NCBI GenBank assembly: GCA_021772895.1
Contig: JAJFLC010000002.1
Location: forward strand, 58,518-122,517
Source of the DNA: Mariprofundaceae bacterium
Lineage (GTDB): Bacteria > Pseudomonadota > Zetaproteobacteria > Mariprofundales > Mariprofundaceae
Reading direction: 5' to 3'
DNA: 64,000 nucleotides
Below the pieces are notes generated by a model. The model did no database searches, was not told where the DNA came from, and worked only from the letters and a program-made list of their open reading frames with translations. Below, one piece after another: positions 18,892 to 29,163 of this stretch (position 1 is the stretch's first letter; each line of letters begins with the position of its first letter). The translations under genes and the position numbers were made by a program.

Positions 18892-19191
18892 ATGCCTTCT
18901 TTTTTCAGTTTGGAAAACAGTGCTAAATATTTTGCTGCAATCGCCGATAAATTAAACTGTAACAAGCTGATGATCAGCGATTTTCCAGCTAAGGATGGTG
19001 CAGTTATGATTGAATATTTATTAAACGTCGAAATGGATCTTTACGGCCCCTACCATTCGGAAGAGCTGGCACGTCATGCTCAATACATCTTCACGGCAAA
19101 ACACCCGGACATGAAAGGCTACTGCTCAATTTCCCCTATCAACCCAAACTCAGCTTGCATCGCCCTGATTGACCCGAAGCTTTTACATTAA
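18892..19191 (+). CDS. Small hypothetical protein
   Basis: 99-residue frame on the plus strand in the gap between pilU (starting at 18769, minus) and the GGDEF protein ending at 19260 (minus). No known domain is recognised. The C-terminal part (YGPYHSEELARHAQYIF) looks protein-like. The ending CIALIDPKLLH resembles CSALIDPQRLH in a short frame at 28955. An internal ATG at 19006 with AAGGA upstream would give 61 residues and may be the true start. The probability of being a real gene is moderate. Confidence 0.4.
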   Translation: MPSFFSLENSAKYFAAIADKLNCNKLMISDFPAKDGAVMIEYLLNVEMDLYGPYHSEELARHAQYIFTAKHPDMKGYCSISPINPNSACIALIDPKLLH

Positions 19192-19259
19192 GTCATACAT
19201 GCTTTCAGCGATCAGGTGTGTCATGGATACGTAACTGAAAGTAACGGTTTACTCACATT

Positions 19260-20957
19260 TCAATGAGTTTTCTTAGCAATCAACACCTGATTTCTGCCAT
19301 TCTTTTTGGCTTTATAGAGTGCTTGATCCGCCTCATGATTAAGGCTTATGATTCTGTCAAACTCAGGGCATGAAGCGATCCCACAACTAAACGTACAGTG
19401 AAAAGGCCCATCATCACTGGAATGACCGATTTCACTGAAGGTAACCCGCAACGTATCCAGAACAATTTTTGCCATTTCCGCATCTGTGTTGGGCAGGACC
19501 AGTACAAATTCTTCACCGCCATAACGGCCTATGATATCGTACTGACGCAAACGTTGTTTAAGCATATTGGCAAGGCTTTTCAGCACCCGGTCTCCAGCAG
19601 GATGTCCATAGGTATCATTCACATGTTTGAAATGATCAATATCCAGCATGACAAAAGAAAGTGGTGATCTCTCACGTATGGCACGGGAAAGCTCCACTGC
19701 CAGCCTCTCCTTACTCTTGCTATGGGTAAGCAGACCAGTCAACCCATCCGTCTCTGCCAGCTTGCGAATCATTCGACCGCGCTGCACCCGGCTGGAAACA
19801 GCCGAAATGAGATGCCATGGTTCAATCGGCTTGGATAAAAAATCGTCTCCACCCAGGCTCATTGCACCCATCTGTTTTTCCCGATTTTGTTCAGTCGATA
19901 AAAAAACAATCGGGATACTGACATAAGCATCCATCTGCCGGATAACCTTGCTCAACTCAAACCCGTCACAATCAGGCATGTACAGATCCATCAGAATAAT
20001 ATCCGGTGAAAAATCAGCAAGTGTATGAAGTAATTCCAGTGGATCATTCACTTCACATGTTTCCATGCCTGCCTGTTGCAAATGCAACGCTGCAAACGCG
20101 GATTGCTCTTCTGAATCATCAACAATGACCACCTTGTATGCATCTTCCTCACCATGATTATTAAGCCCGTTAAGAACATCAATCAGTTGTTCCACCAAAA
20201 CAGGTTTAGGGAAAAAAGCCAAACCATTGGCTCGCACAGCTTTCAGACGGGTCAACACATCATGTTTGTTGGTTATGAAAATACTTTGCAGTGGATGTTT
20301 ACGCGTTGCATTGATGTCAGCGATATGCTCAATACCCGTTTTTTTACCTTCCCCAAACATAACATCCATAATCACAACTGCAGGGGTTTGGCGTTCTATG
20401 GCCTTGTCGAACTGATTAAGATCAGAAAATGCTTCAACATCATAACCAAATGCCTGAATTTGAGCTTTTGTAGTCTTTAGAAGATCAACGTCATCGTCCA
20501 CCAAGTAAATTATATGCTCCGACATTTCAGCCATCAATGATGCCGCATCAGCGGTTTGTGATGCTTCTGTATCAGAGGATGCTTTAAATGTTTTTTCCCG
20601 AGCGATTTTTTTCAGCTTAACAAGAAAAACATCCACTTGATCCACAGTCGTTTTTGTCCACGTAAAATGATCTTCAGCCAACTTGGCCTGTAAGATAAGT
20701 TCTATCTCTCTGGCCAGCCTGCCGACTTCCTCAAACCCATAAGTTGCAGCGGTGCCAGCCAATGTATGGGCCTGCCGGTGTAAAAGATGAAATGTGCGCC
20801 CATCTTCAGGAGCGGCTTTTAAACGTTCCCAGCTTTGATGAATCTCCTCGACTTTACTTGAGATTTTTTTGGCAAAGCCATCCCTTAACGCAGCAAGTGC
20901 TTGTTGAAATGCCACAAATGTTTTTTGATTGTCAGGTTTATCCGCCATGCCTGTCAT
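19260..20957 (-). CDS. HPt-REC-REC-GGDEF response regulator (diguanylate cyclase)
   Basis: Soluble 565-residue protein that joins a phosphorelay to c-di-GMP synthesis. An HPt domain (about 15-115) has its phospho-His near 64 in RQAHTLAGTAATYGF. Receiver 1 (about 148-265) has YLVDDDVDLLK and the acceptor in VVIMDVMF. Receiver 2 (about 272-390) has VVIVDDSEEQS, the acceptor in ILMDLYMPD and Lys in LSKPIEP. The GGDEF domain (about 400-560) has DIDHFKHVNDTYGHPAGD and an active GRYGGEEF loop. It starts one base after the stop of the receiver gene upstream. With the hybrid kinase at 24847 it forms a three-gene operon that encodes every step of a relay. Confidence 0.93.
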   Translation of the reverse strand: MTGMADKPDNQKTFVAFQQALAALRDGFAKKISSKVEEIHQSWERLKAAPEDGRTFHLLHRQAHTLAGTAATYGFEEVGRLAREIELILQAKLAEDHFTWTKTTVDQVDVFLVKLKKIAREKTFKASSDTEASQTADAASLMAEMSEHIIYLVDDDVDLLKTTKAQIQAFGYDVEAFSDLNQFDKAIERQTPAVVIMDVMFGEGKKTGIEHIADINATRKHPLQSIFITNKHDVLTRLKAVRANGLAFFPKPVLVEQLIDVLNGLNNHGEEDAYKVVIVDDSEEQSAFAALHLQQAGMETCEVNDPLELLHTLADFSPDIILMDLYMPDCDGFELSKVIRQMDAYVSIPIVFLSTEQNREKQMGAMSLGGDDFLSKPIEPWHLISAVSSRVQRGRMIRKLAETDGLTGLLTHSKSKERLAVELSRAIRERSPLSFVMLDIDHFKHVNDTYGHPAGDRVLKSLANMLKQRLRQYDIIGRYGGEEFVLVLPNTDAEMAKIVLDTLRVTFSEIGHSSDDGPFHCTFSCGIASCPEFDRIISLNHEADQALYKAKKNGRNQVLIAKKTH

Positions 20958-20958
20958 G

Positions 20959-21345
20959 TTAATTTTGAAGCCGTTCCCATATTTCCTGAACCTGAGCAGC
21001 CAGTGTCATAGGATCAAAAGGTTTGGCAATCACATCAACAGCGCCCATGTCCAGGTAACGCTGAGTTTCATTGGATTGTACCTTGGCAGTCATAAACACA
21101 GCCGGCACTGTTTTATAAGCTTCCATCTCACGCACTTTCTCCAATGCGGTCGGCCCATCCATATCGGGCATCATCACATCAAAAAGCAGCAACTGTGGCT
21201 CAAATGCCTCAATTTCATTCAGCACCACCAGCCCTGAACTACAGATTTTTAACGTGTAGCCACCCACGGTTTCCAGTGCAAGTGATGCCACCTGCTGAAT
21301 GTCAATTTCATCTTCAGCATAAAGAATGCGCTCCAGTGCCTGCAT
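20959..21345 (-). CDS. Single-domain receiver protein (CheY-like)
   Basis: 128 residues consisting only of a receiver domain. The acidic pair is in ILYAEDEIDI, the phospho-Asp in LLLFDVMMPDMDG, Thr in VFMTAK and the conserved Lys in IAKPFDP. No output domain is present, so it should act by protein contact or as a phosphate shuttle. An upstream ATG at 21360 is open, but GGGAG eight bases before ATG 21345 decides the start. It is the middle gene of the kinase-receiver-HPt/GGDEF operon, 25 bases after the kinase. Confidence 0.92.
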   Translation of the reverse strand: MQALERILYAEDEIDIQQVASLALETVGGYTLKICSSGLVVLNEIEAFEPQLLLFDVMMPDMDGPTALEKVREMEAYKTVPAVFMTAKVQSNETQRYLDMGAVDVIAKPFDPMTLAAQVQEIWERLQN

Positions 21346-21370
21346 ATTTATCACTCCCATCCTTTCATCG

Positions 21371-24300
21371 TTAGAACAGTATTTTTCTTTTGTTTATCGC
21401 CAACTTAATCTGTTGCATGAGTTTTTCATTGTCCGTCTTTGACTTAATCAAAACACCTTTCACCTGTCTGGCAACATCAGCGCTAACATCTTGCGCTGAA
21501 AAAATAATCACCGGAACATGACGTTTCGAAAGGCTGAGCATCGGCAGCAGATCAAGACCCGATCCATCCGGAAGGCCGATATCAAGCAAGACAAGATCAA
21601 AGGCCTCATTCGTCACAAACTGGATCGCCTTCGCTAATGTACGGGCATGCACCACCTGACATTCATCACTCAGTAACGAATCAACAAACGTGGCGATGTC
21701 CGGGTCATCCTCCACATGCAGGACACGACCGTTTTGGAGAGCCGTATGGCGTATACCTGAACGAATAGAAGTCAACAATCTGTTTTCATCAATGGGTTTT
21801 TCGATCCAGTCCACCATGCTGAATGCATCACCTTCAACTTCCAAACGGCCTTCATTCGCCTTGGCCGATACAACGATGACCGGCAAATCTTTTGTCGCCT
21901 CATAGTTACGCAATTCACGCAACAATGTGAGCCCGCTACCGCCGGGAATCATCAAATCCAGCGTCATTGCGCTGTATTGATGTGTCTGTATTTTCTGCAT
22001 GGCTTCCTGATAATTAAATGCCTGATCGAAACAATAACCTTCCTTTTCCAACATCATACAGAGAAGCTTGGACACATCGACATCATCCTCAACAACCAGT
22101 AACAGCGGCTTATTTGTAGCTTCATGACCATCCACATCATCTCTATCAACAGACTGTTCAAACCCGAGTGCTTCATGCCATAACGGCAGATCAACATAAA
22201 AGGTTGTTCCCTTGCCTTCATGGCTTTCGAAATCAATATTACCACCATGCTCCATAACAATCGCTTTGGTGATACTCAGACCAAGACCTGTCCCCCCTTT
22301 CTGGCGGGTATCCGAGCTGTCTGCCTGAGAAAATTTGCTGAATATTTTAGCTTTAAACGCCTCCGGTATGCCTTTGCCATGATCATGCACGGAGATACGA
22401 ACCCGTTCTTCTGTCACTTCAATTGAAATATCCACCTGATCATGGCCCGGAGAATATTTAGCTGCGTTGGAAAGCAGGTTGGACATCACCTGTGCAATAC
22501 GCTTTTCATCAATATTAACCATCACCTCAGCGTCAGAGCCTACATGAAGTTTAAAATTGACTTGAAGCTCATCGCCATATCCCTTATTCGATTCAACGGC
22601 TTGCTGAATAACGGGGATTAAATCCATCACACAGTAATCAAACTCCATCTTACCGGCTGAAATTTTTTCAATATCCAGAATATCATTGATCAGATGAATC
22701 AGGCGTTCACTGTTATTATTGGCAATGGTAAGCAAGGCATGCGTTTTTGCAGGCAACTCACCGGTTACACCACCCAAAATAAGCCCCAGAGAGCCTCGAA
22801 TCGATGTTAAAGGCGTTCGCAGTTCATGGCTGACAGTAGAAATGAACTCCTTCTGCATCTGCTCGGTGTGTTTCCGCTCAGTAATGTCGCGAGTAATGCC
22901 AACAAAATGTCGAACGTTATCGATAATCACTTCACTGACCGCCAATTCCATCGGAAAGGTCGTGCCATCCTTACGCTGGCCGGTCACCTCGCGCCCAATA
23001 CCTATCACCTTTTTCTCACCCGTCCTGATATGGTGATCAAGATAACCGTCATGTTCGCTATGATAAGGCTCAGGCATCAATACCTTCACATTCTGTCCAA
23101 TCACTTCATCATTGCTGTAACCAAAAATTCTCCTTGCCGCCGGATTAAATGATTCAATCCTGCCACGCTCACCAATCGTAATAATGCCATCTACAACATT
23201 ATCAATCACGGCAGCGAGCTGTTTTTTTTCATCCACAATTTGTTGTTCAAAAACCTTACGTTCAGTGATATCGCGCGTGATGCCAACAAAATGACGGGCG
23301 GTATCAATAATCACTTCACTGACCGCCAATTCCATCGGAAAGGTCGTGCCATCCTTACGCTGGCCGGTCACCTCGCGCCCAATACCTATCACCTTTTTCT
23401 CACCCGTCCTGATATGGTGATCAAGGTAACCATCATGTTCGCTGTGATAAGGCTCAGGCATCAACATCTTCACATTCTGGCCGATCACTTCATCATTGCT
23501 GTATCCAAAAATTTTCCTTGCTGCCGAATTGAATGATTCAATGATGCCACGCTCACCAATCGTGATAATGCCATCTACAACATTATCAATCACGGCAGAG
23601 AGTCGTTTGGTCTGCGATTCAACCTCATTCTTCAATTGTTCGGTGGCATCCTCCTGATACGCGGCAAAGGCATTGATCCCCGTATACAGGGTAAAAAATT
23701 CATCTTTTGCAGATGCTTCATCAACGCGCACAGTTAAATCCCCATCCTTTAACCGCCTGCACGCTGCCGCCATAATCACCACAGGCATCAGTATTTTCTT
23801 TGATATAAACCAGAGAATAAATATCAGTGAGAGCAGACCGATGAGCAGACTGATAAACAGCATTTTATTGAGTGCCGTGGCAACATCTGCAAACACAACA
23901 TGCTCAGGAACATGCAGGGTCAACAGCCAGTAACGGCTACGATCCAGCGGTGAAATGTATATTTTCTGAAATCCATTCAACTCTTTATCGTCGGTATCAC
24001 GCCTCATAAACTGATCCTGACGGGTGGCGATTTCAGCCAACTCCGGTTCAACATCCTGAAATCTGTAATCAAGCCCCCGCTCCAATCCGAATACCTTGGA
24101 GGCATCAGCATGTTTGATGTAATAACCCTTCTCATCAACAATATTGCGCTGCACACCATTGCTTTCGGATGAAAAACCACCGAACAGTTTCTCTGTTGAA
24201 AGGTCGATCACAATCAGACCTGCCGACTGCTTATCACGGTTGTGAACGGGAACCGCCAATCTTAATACCGGCACATGCGATTCCTGAATCATTCCACGCT

Positions 24301-24847
24301 CATGATTCAGCGTGACATCGGAATAGTAGGCTTCGCCGACCTGTCGCTTGAGTGTTTCTCTCACATATAATGAGTCAGATTTATTTTGTAACTCAGCTTC
24401 AGGCACATTGGATACATTGCCATCTGTATTTGTCTGAACCCTGACCAGCTCATCACCACCTGCGCCAATATACCTGATCTGGAGATATTCAGGATGATTA
24501 TCCAAAAAAGCCGTAAAAATTATTATCAGACGCTGCCGCCAGGTCTGTAGTGAATCCTCACTTTCAGGATCGATATTATCATGGGCAAGTGCACGAAGAA
24601 TGGCCTGAATAGGCGGGACATCATGCAGCGTCATCAGGTTTCTATGATGATTATCCAAAGCGCCTTCAATCTCATGTTTGAACAAAGTAAATTTACTTTC
24701 CTCAAGTTCGATAACTTTACGTTCAGCAACCGTTTTTGATTGTTCGTAACTGATAAGGCTTGTGATCGCCAACGCTAGAAATATCACCCCCGTTAAAACC
24801 AGTGTGGCTTTCCCCCGAAGTCCCAGTTTATAACCTTTATCCTTCAT
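21371..24847 (-). CDS. Hybrid sensor kinase: Cache-HAMP-PAS-PAS-HisKA-HATPase-REC-REC
   Basis: Inner-membrane kinase of 1158 residues. Two helices (about 14-34 and 330-350) flank a dCache-type periplasmic sensor. A HAMP domain and two nearly identical PAS domains follow (about 412-530 and 540-660, both with IDNVVDGIITIGERG). The kinase core has its His near 674 in TVSHELRTPLTS and ATP-binding boxes HDHGKGIPEAF and GTGLGLSITKAIV. Two receivers end the protein (LLVVEDDVDVSKL with LDLMIPGGSG, and VLHVEDDPDIATF with LLDIGLPDGSG). The last receiver's Lys is in VLIKSK. It heads the operon with the receiver and HPt-REC-REC-GGDEF genes. FYV-type heme ligands were not identified, so the PAS ligand is unknown. 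Confidence 0.93.
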   Translation of the reverse strand: MKDKGYKLGLRGKATLVLTGVIFLALAITSLISYEQSKTVAERKVIELEESKFTLFKHEIEGALDNHHRNLMTLHDVPPIQAILRALAHDNIDPESEDSLQTWRQRLIIIFTAFLDNHPEYLQIRYIGAGGDELVRVQTNTDGNVSNVPEAELQNKSDSLYVRETLKRQVGEAYYSDVTLNHERGMIQESHVPVLRLAVPVHNRDKQSAGLIVIDLSTEKLFGGFSSESNGVQRNIVDEKGYYIKHADASKVFGLERGLDYRFQDVEPELAEIATRQDQFMRRDTDDKELNGFQKIYISPLDRSRYWLLTLHVPEHVVFADVATALNKMLFISLLIGLLSLIFILWFISKKILMPVVIMAAACRRLKDGDLTVRVDEASAKDEFFTLYTGINAFAAYQEDATEQLKNEVESQTKRLSAVIDNVVDGIITIGERGIIESFNSAARKIFGYSNDEVIGQNVKMLMPEPYHSEHDGYLDHHIRTGEKKVIGIGREVTGQRKDGTTFPMELAVSEVIIDTARHFVGITRDITERKVFEQQIVDEKKQLAAVIDNVVDGIITIGERGRIESFNPAARRIFGYSNDEVIGQNVKVLMPEPYHSEHDGYLDHHIRTGEKKVIGIGREVTGQRKDGTTFPMELAVSEVIIDNVRHFVGITRDITERKHTEQMQKEFISTVSHELRTPLTSIRGSLGLILGGVTGELPAKTHALLTIANNNSERLIHLINDILDIEKISAGKMEFDYCVMDLIPVIQQAVESNKGYGDELQVNFKLHVGSDAEVMVNIDEKRIAQVMSNLLSNAAKYSPGHDQVDISIEVTEERVRISVHDHGKGIPEAFKAKIFSKFSQADSSDTRQKGGTGLGLSITKAIVMEHGGNIDFESHEGKGTTFYVDLPLWHEALGFEQSVDRDDVDGHEATNKPLLLVVEDDVDVSKLLCMMLEKEGYCFDQAFNYQEAMQKIQTHQYSAMTLDLMIPGGSGLTLLRELRNYEATKDLPVIVVSAKANEGRLEVEGDAFSMVDWIEKPIDENRLLTSIRSGIRHTALQNGRVLHVEDDPDIATFVDSLLSDECQVVHARTLAKAIQFVTNEAFDLVLLDIGLPDGSGLDLLPMLSLSKRHVPVIIFSAQDVSADVARQVKGVLIKSKTDNEKLMQQIKLAINKRKILF
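22923..23041. repeat. Internal PAS duplication, copy A
   Basis: 119 bases identical to 23307-23425, offset 384 bases (128 codons), within the 1158-residue kinase gene. Flanking parts of the two PAS domains are also highly similar. A recent tandem duplication or gene conversion is implied. Confidence 0.9.
23307..23425. repeat. Internal PAS duplication, copy B
   Basis: Second copy of the 119-base identical block at 22923-23041. It encodes part of the upstream PAS domain, including REVTGQRKDGTTFPMELAVS. Confidence 0.9.
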
Positions 24848-25066
24848 ACACCTTCCCTTCCAAAACCTTTCGGATTGATTCAGGCAATTATCATTATCGA
24901 ATATTCATCGTAACAGCGTTGCATCAGCCTTATTCATATTAATCTTAAAAAAAGCAATCAGCATGCCAAAAGCCAAATTGAGTATAGCAGGAAAATATTT
25001 ACCATGAATCAACCTGTAATCGACTCAGACAAATCAAGCCCAATTTTCATCTCTGCTTTTTTTTGC

Positions 25067-25072
25067 TATAAT
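25067..25072 (+). promoter_or_regulatory. -10 element of the FixJ-type regulator gene
   Basis: A perfect TATAAT lies 39 bases before ATG 25111, in the gap that separates the divergent kinase and regulator genes. No strong -35 is visible at 16-18 bases, so activator help is possible. Confidence 0.45.
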
Positions 25073-25110
25073 GATAAAAGTTCGGGTAAAAAAAGGGATA
25101 ACAGAAACTT

Positions 25111-25725
25111 ATGGATATACGCACTACGTCCACCGTATTTCTGGTGGATGACGATGAAGACCTTCGCAACGTTGTTGCCTTCCACCTCAAAAACGCAGGG
25201 ATTCATGTGCAGCAATATGCGGCTGCTAACGAATTTCTGACTGGTTTCGAGCCTGATCAACCGGGTTGTCTGCTGCTCGATATTTACATGTCCGGCATGA
25301 GCGGTCTGGAATTACAAAAAAAACTTAATCAACAACATATTCAAATACCGATCATTATTATGACTTCCCAAGGTGATGTGCCTACGGCGGTTCAGGCAAT
25401 GAAAGCCGGAGCCATTGATTATATCGAAAAACCACTGGACAAAGATATATTGCTGGAACGGGTACACGAATGCCTGATTCTCGATTCCAGCCACCGTGAC
25501 AAAACAGCACGCCTATCCCGATACAGTCATTGCCTGAGCGGGCTAACCCGGCGTGAATATGAAGTCATGGAACTCATGGTTGCAGGCAAGATGAATAAGG
25601 TCATCGCGGCAGAACTAAAAATCAGCCAACGTACAGTCGAAGATCACCGAGCCAGCATCATGGACAAACTAAAAGCCAAATCCATTGCCGATGTGGTTCG
25701 TATTTATCTGCTCAGCCAATATTAA
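25111..25725 (+). CDS. FixJ/NarL-type response regulator (REC-HTH LuxR)
   Basis: DNA-binding regulator of 204 residues. The receiver (about 8-120) has FLVDDDEDLRN, the phospho-Asp in LLLDIYMSGMSG, IMTSQGDVPTAVQAMKAGA and Lys in YIEKPLD. This last set is characteristic of the FixJ/TodT subgroup. A LuxR-type helix-turn-helix (about 140-200) has LTRREYEVMELMVAGKMNK and ISQRTVEDHRASIMDKL. It is divergent from the 1158-residue kinase and precedes the 972-residue kinase on the same strand, so either may phosphorylate it. The ribosome site is weak (GGGA well upstream). Confidence 0.93.
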   Translation: MDIRTTSTVFLVDDDEDLRNVVAFHLKNAGIHVQQYAAANEFLTGFEPDQPGCLLLDIYMSGMSGLELQKKLNQQHIQIPIIIMTSQGDVPTAVQAMKAGAIDYIEKPLDKDILLERVHECLILDSSHRDKTARLSRYSHCLSGLTRREYEVMELMVAGKMNKVIAAELKISQRTVEDHRASIMDKLKAKSIADVVRIYLLSQY

Positions 25726-25946
25726 CCATGCCTCTTTGTTTGATTATTTTCTTCTTGTTTCCCGGCTTCGAATGCATGCACCACCACAGGCTCACTGTAT
25801 CTCATTGCTGATACATCCATCACGTTTTTAAGCTCACCCATATTCAACGATCTGAAACATTCATATCGTTTCAGTTCAATCTCAAACCTCGCATCCGTAT
25901 TATCCCGGATTTCACCAAAATTATTATGATGTAATATGAACCCCAT
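25722..25946 (-). CDS. Possible small hypothetical protein
   Basis: 74-residue frame on the minus strand in the gap between the FixJ-type regulator and the 972-residue kinase; it overlaps the regulator's last codon. It contains FEIELKRYECFRSLNMGEL and AMRYSEPVVVHAFEAGKQ, which read like a real protein. No domain is recognised, and the start lacks a clear ribosome site. It may equally be a chance frame. Confidence 0.25.
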   Translation of the reverse strand: MGFILHHNNFGEIRDNTDARFEIELKRYECFRSLNMGELKNVMDVSAMRYSEPVVVHAFEAGKQEENNQTKRHG

Positions 25947-25958
25947 AGATGTGGATGT

Positions 25959-28877
25959 ATGGGGTATGAAATGAGAAAGGACCTGAACAATGCAATAGCT
26001 TCTGATTTTGGACACAAAGTTGAAGTCATGGCAAATCTCGCCAGTGCTCTGGAAGAGAGTGAACACAAACATGATGAAATTCAACGCATTGCAAAACTGG
26101 GCCATTGGACACTTGATATCGTCAATAAAGATCTGCAACCATCGGATGAGACGCTCCGCATCTTTGGTTTAGAGAGCGAGATTTTCCAGCCATCCTATAA
26201 AACCTTTCTTAATGTCATCCACCCTGATGATCGTGAACGCGTGGATAAAGCCTACTCTGACTCTCTCAAAAACAGGACCCTCTATGAAGTTGAACATCGG
26301 CTGTTAATGCCTGATGGCGAAATTAAATGGGTGTTTGAACGATGTGAAACCAGCTATTCTGAAGATGGCACACCGCTGCATTCCATCGGAACCGTACGCG
26401 ATATCACTGAGCGTAAGCAGGCAGAAGAGAAGCTTCAAAAGAGTGAAGAACGTTTCAAACTGGCCATGCGCGGTGCCAATGATGGCTTGTGGGACTGGAA
26501 TCTGGAAACCGATGAGGTCTATTACTCCCCACGTTGGAAAAGTATGTTGGGTTATCATGAAATTGAGCTCGGAGATACATTCGCTGTTTGGACGAGTCTG
26601 CTACACTCCGATGATAAAGATGATATATTAGAAAAGCTCGAGCATTGTATAAAAAGTAGCGCTGATACATTTGAGGCTGAGATGCGCATGTGCCACAAAC
26701 AAGGCCATTGGGTCAGTGTATTAAGCCGTGGTTTTTTAATGCGCCGTAATTCCGATCATAAAGCCATTCGGCTGGTCGGAACACATGTTGATATCACCGA
26801 GCGTAAACAGCTTGAAGAGGAAAATCGCGCACACATCCGTCATCTGGAAGGTATGCAGAAGATCGCCGATGCGGCCAGCTATTCTCTGTCACCTGAGGAT
26901 ATGTTGAACAGTGTGATTGAAACAACACGTGAAATATTTCAATCAGACAGAGCATGGATGCTGCATCCATGTGATACTGATAGCGACTATTGGGAAATCC
27001 CTATCGAATCAACCGTGCCTGAATATCCCGGAGCTTTCGCTTTAAATAAAAAAATCCCTACATCTCCTGAAGTACAGCAGCTGATGAATGATGCCTTGAA
27101 TTCATTGGAACCGGTTATTTATTGCCCTGTGCCAAACCTTGGTTCAAGCATCGAGCCATTTACAGTGCGTTCCCAGATGATGATGGCAATAAGACCTAAA
27201 TTTGGAAAACCATGGTTGCTCGGTCTGCATCAATGTTCACATGAAAGGGCATGGACTACTGAAGAAATTGCACTGTTCCAAAGTATTGCCATGAAAGTGT
27301 CAGACATTTTATACAGTGCGCATCTGAATCGTGATTTGCAGAAATTATCGCAAGCTGTGCAACAGTCTGGCGAAGCTGTATTGATTACAGATCGAAATGC
27401 TGTGATCGAATATGTGAACCCGGCTTTTACTGAAATGACCGGTTATACACAAAAAGAGATTATTGGGAAAACACCGGACGTACTTAAAAGCACATCCCAA
27501 ACGGCAGCTCTGTGCAAAAATATCTGGGATTACATCACCCAGGGTAAAGTCTGGCATGGCACACTGGTTAACAAACGAAAAAACGGGGGTTTTTATCCTG
27601 CACTGGTATCTGTGGCTCCCATTTATAATGATCACGGCGACACCACTCATTTTGTTTCATTCCAGCAGGACATGAGTGAATATCAACAGATGGAAGAGAA
27701 TTTTCTGCAAGCGCAAAAGATGGAAGCCATGGGTACACTTGTAGGTGGCATCGCCCATGATTTCAATAATGTTCTGGCTGCCATTCAAGGTAATATTTAT
27801 CTGACCAGACGGACATTGGAAAATCAGCCTGAAATTGCTGATAAACTCGATAGCATCGCACTGCTTAGCTCCCGCGCAGCAGGCATGGTCAAACAACTGC
27901 TTACCTTTGCGCGTCGAGACAGGATCGAGATGAATGTTTTCTCACTCAATTCTTTTATCAAAGAAGCATATAAACTGGCTAAAACCGCTATCCCTGAAAA
28001 TATCGAATTGATTTGCAACCATTGTCAGGAAGATCTAATCATTGATGGTGATACCACTCAGCTTCAACAGGTACTGATGAACCTGTTAAACAATGCCCGT
28101 GATGCCGTCTCTCATGTAAGTCAGCCAAAGATTACGTGTACACTGAAACCATTTACTGCTACCGATGCATTTAAAAATGCGCATCCAAATGTAGATACAG
28201 TGAGATTTGCCCAATTATCCATGAAAGATAATGGCTACGGCATTTCACAGGAAAACCTGAACAAAATCTTCGAACCATTTTTCACAACCAAGGAAGTGGG
28301 CAAAGGCACCGGACTCGGGCTGGCAATGGTTTATGGCGCGGTGCAATCACATGCAGGCACGCTTGTGGTTGAAAGCGAAATCGGTGCAGGAACGACATTT
28401 AATATTTATCTGCCACTGCAAGATGAGCTTAAGATCCAAAATCAGGATCAGGATCAGGAAGAAATCATGACGACAGTTCAAGGTCAGGGAGAGACCATTC
28501 TTCTGGTCGATGATGAAGCCGTCATACGAAACACAACCGGTGAGGTTTTAAGCAATCTGGGTTACAAAATTCTAAAAGCGAGCAATGGTGAGGAAGCATT
28601 TAAAATATTCAAATCTCACCAAAAAGATATTGACCTGATTATCACAGATATTGTGATGCCAAAGATGGGTGGGTTTGATCTGGCAGCATGTCTACGGCAA
28701 TATAAAGCAGAGGTTCCTATTATTTTTGCCACCGGCTATGACCAAATGGATCTGATCAACCATGACAACGAGATGCGTCTGGGCCTCATTGTAAATAAAC
28801 CATTCACATTTGCCGAACTTAGCCAATCGATACGTGCGATGATCAATGATCATCAGAAAAAGCTGCCTCATGGCTGA
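25959..28877 (+). CDS. Soluble hybrid sensor kinase: PAS-PAS-GAF-PAS-HisKA-HATPase-REC
   Basis: Cytoplasmic kinase of 972 residues without membrane helices. PAS 1 (about 45-150) and PAS 2 (about 165-285) each end in the DITERKQ linker. A GAF-like domain (about 300-465) and a third PAS (about 470-590, [20 protein letters not shown]) follow. The kinase core has its His near 600 in [14 protein letters not shown] and ATP boxes [28 protein letters not shown] and [12 protein letters not shown] receiver (about 840-965) has [12 protein letters not shown], the acceptor in [12 protein letters not shown] and Lys in [10 protein letters not shown] 25971 is an alternative start. Its core is paralogous to that of the gene at 7569. 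Confidence 0.92.
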   Translation: MGYEMRKDLNNAIASDFGHKVEVMANLASALEESEHKHDEIQRIAKLGHWTLDIVNKDLQPSDETLRIFGLESEIFQPSYKTFLNVIHPDDRERVDKAYSDSLKNRTLYEVEHRLLMPDGEIKWVFERCETSYSEDGTPLHSIGTVRDITERKQAEEKLQKSEERFKLAMRGANDGLWDWNLETDEVYYSPRWKSMLGYHEIELGDTFAVWTSLLHSDDKDDILEKLEHCIKSSADTFEAEMRMCHKQGHWVSVLSRGFLMRRNSDHKAIRLVGTHVDITERKQLEEENRAHIRHLEGMQKIADAASYSLSPEDMLNSVIETTREIFQSDRAWMLHPCDTDSDYWEIPIESTVPEYPGAFALNKKIPTSPEVQQLMNDALNSLEPVIYCPVPNLGSSIEPFTVRSQMMMAIRPKFGKPWLLGLHQCSHERAWTTEEIALFQSIAMKVSDILYSAHLNRDLQKLSQAVQQSGEAVLITDRNAVIEYVNPAFTEMTGYTQKEIIGKTPDVLKSTSQTAALCKNIWDYITQGKVWHGTLVNKRKNGGFYPALVSVAPIYNDHGDTTHFVSFQQDMSEYQQMEENFLQAQKMEAMGTLVGGIAHDFNNVLAAIQGNIYLTRRTLENQPEIADKLDSIALLSSRAAGMVKQLLTFARRDRIEMNVFSLNSFIKEAYKLAKTAIPENIELICNHCQEDLIIDGDTTQLQQVLMNLLNNARDAVSHVSQPKITCTLKPFTATDAFKNAHPNVDTVRFAQLSMKDNGYGISQENLNKIFEPFFTTKEVGKGTGLGLAMVYGAVQSHAGTLVVESEIGAGTTFNIYLPLQDELKIQNQDQDQEEIMTTVQGQGETILLVDDEAVIRNTTGEVLSNLGYKILKASNGEEAFKIFKSHQKDIDLIITDIVMPKMGGFDLAACLRQYKAEVPIIFATGYDQMDLINHDNEMRLGLIVNKPFTFAELSQSIRAMINDHQKKLPHG

Positions 28878-29163
28878 ATACTTACTGGACATTAAAATGG
28901 CTGCTGTGCCCCTATTATTCGGGATAATTTAGCAGTAAATTCTTAATCCAACCTATGAATAAAAATGCAACCTGTTCAGCCCTGATCGACCCGCAACGTT
29001 TGCATTCACATATTTTTTTTGCACTTCATAAGCCACATCCGACATGGCCGCATAATAAAATGACTTATGATCTAATCTTCAAAATCACACTGTGGCAAAC
29101 CCTGTTTTCCTTTCATTGTTGGATTTACAGAAAAATTGACATCCTCGTTATTCATGGTCAATT
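28878..29163. other. Intergenic region without a confident gene
   Basis: A frame from 28955 encodes NATCSALIDPQRLH and then unstructured sequence, and overlaps the next gene. It shares a short motif with the end of the frame at 18892 but shows no domain. It may be a remnant or chance. No terminator was identified. Confidence 0.4.
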
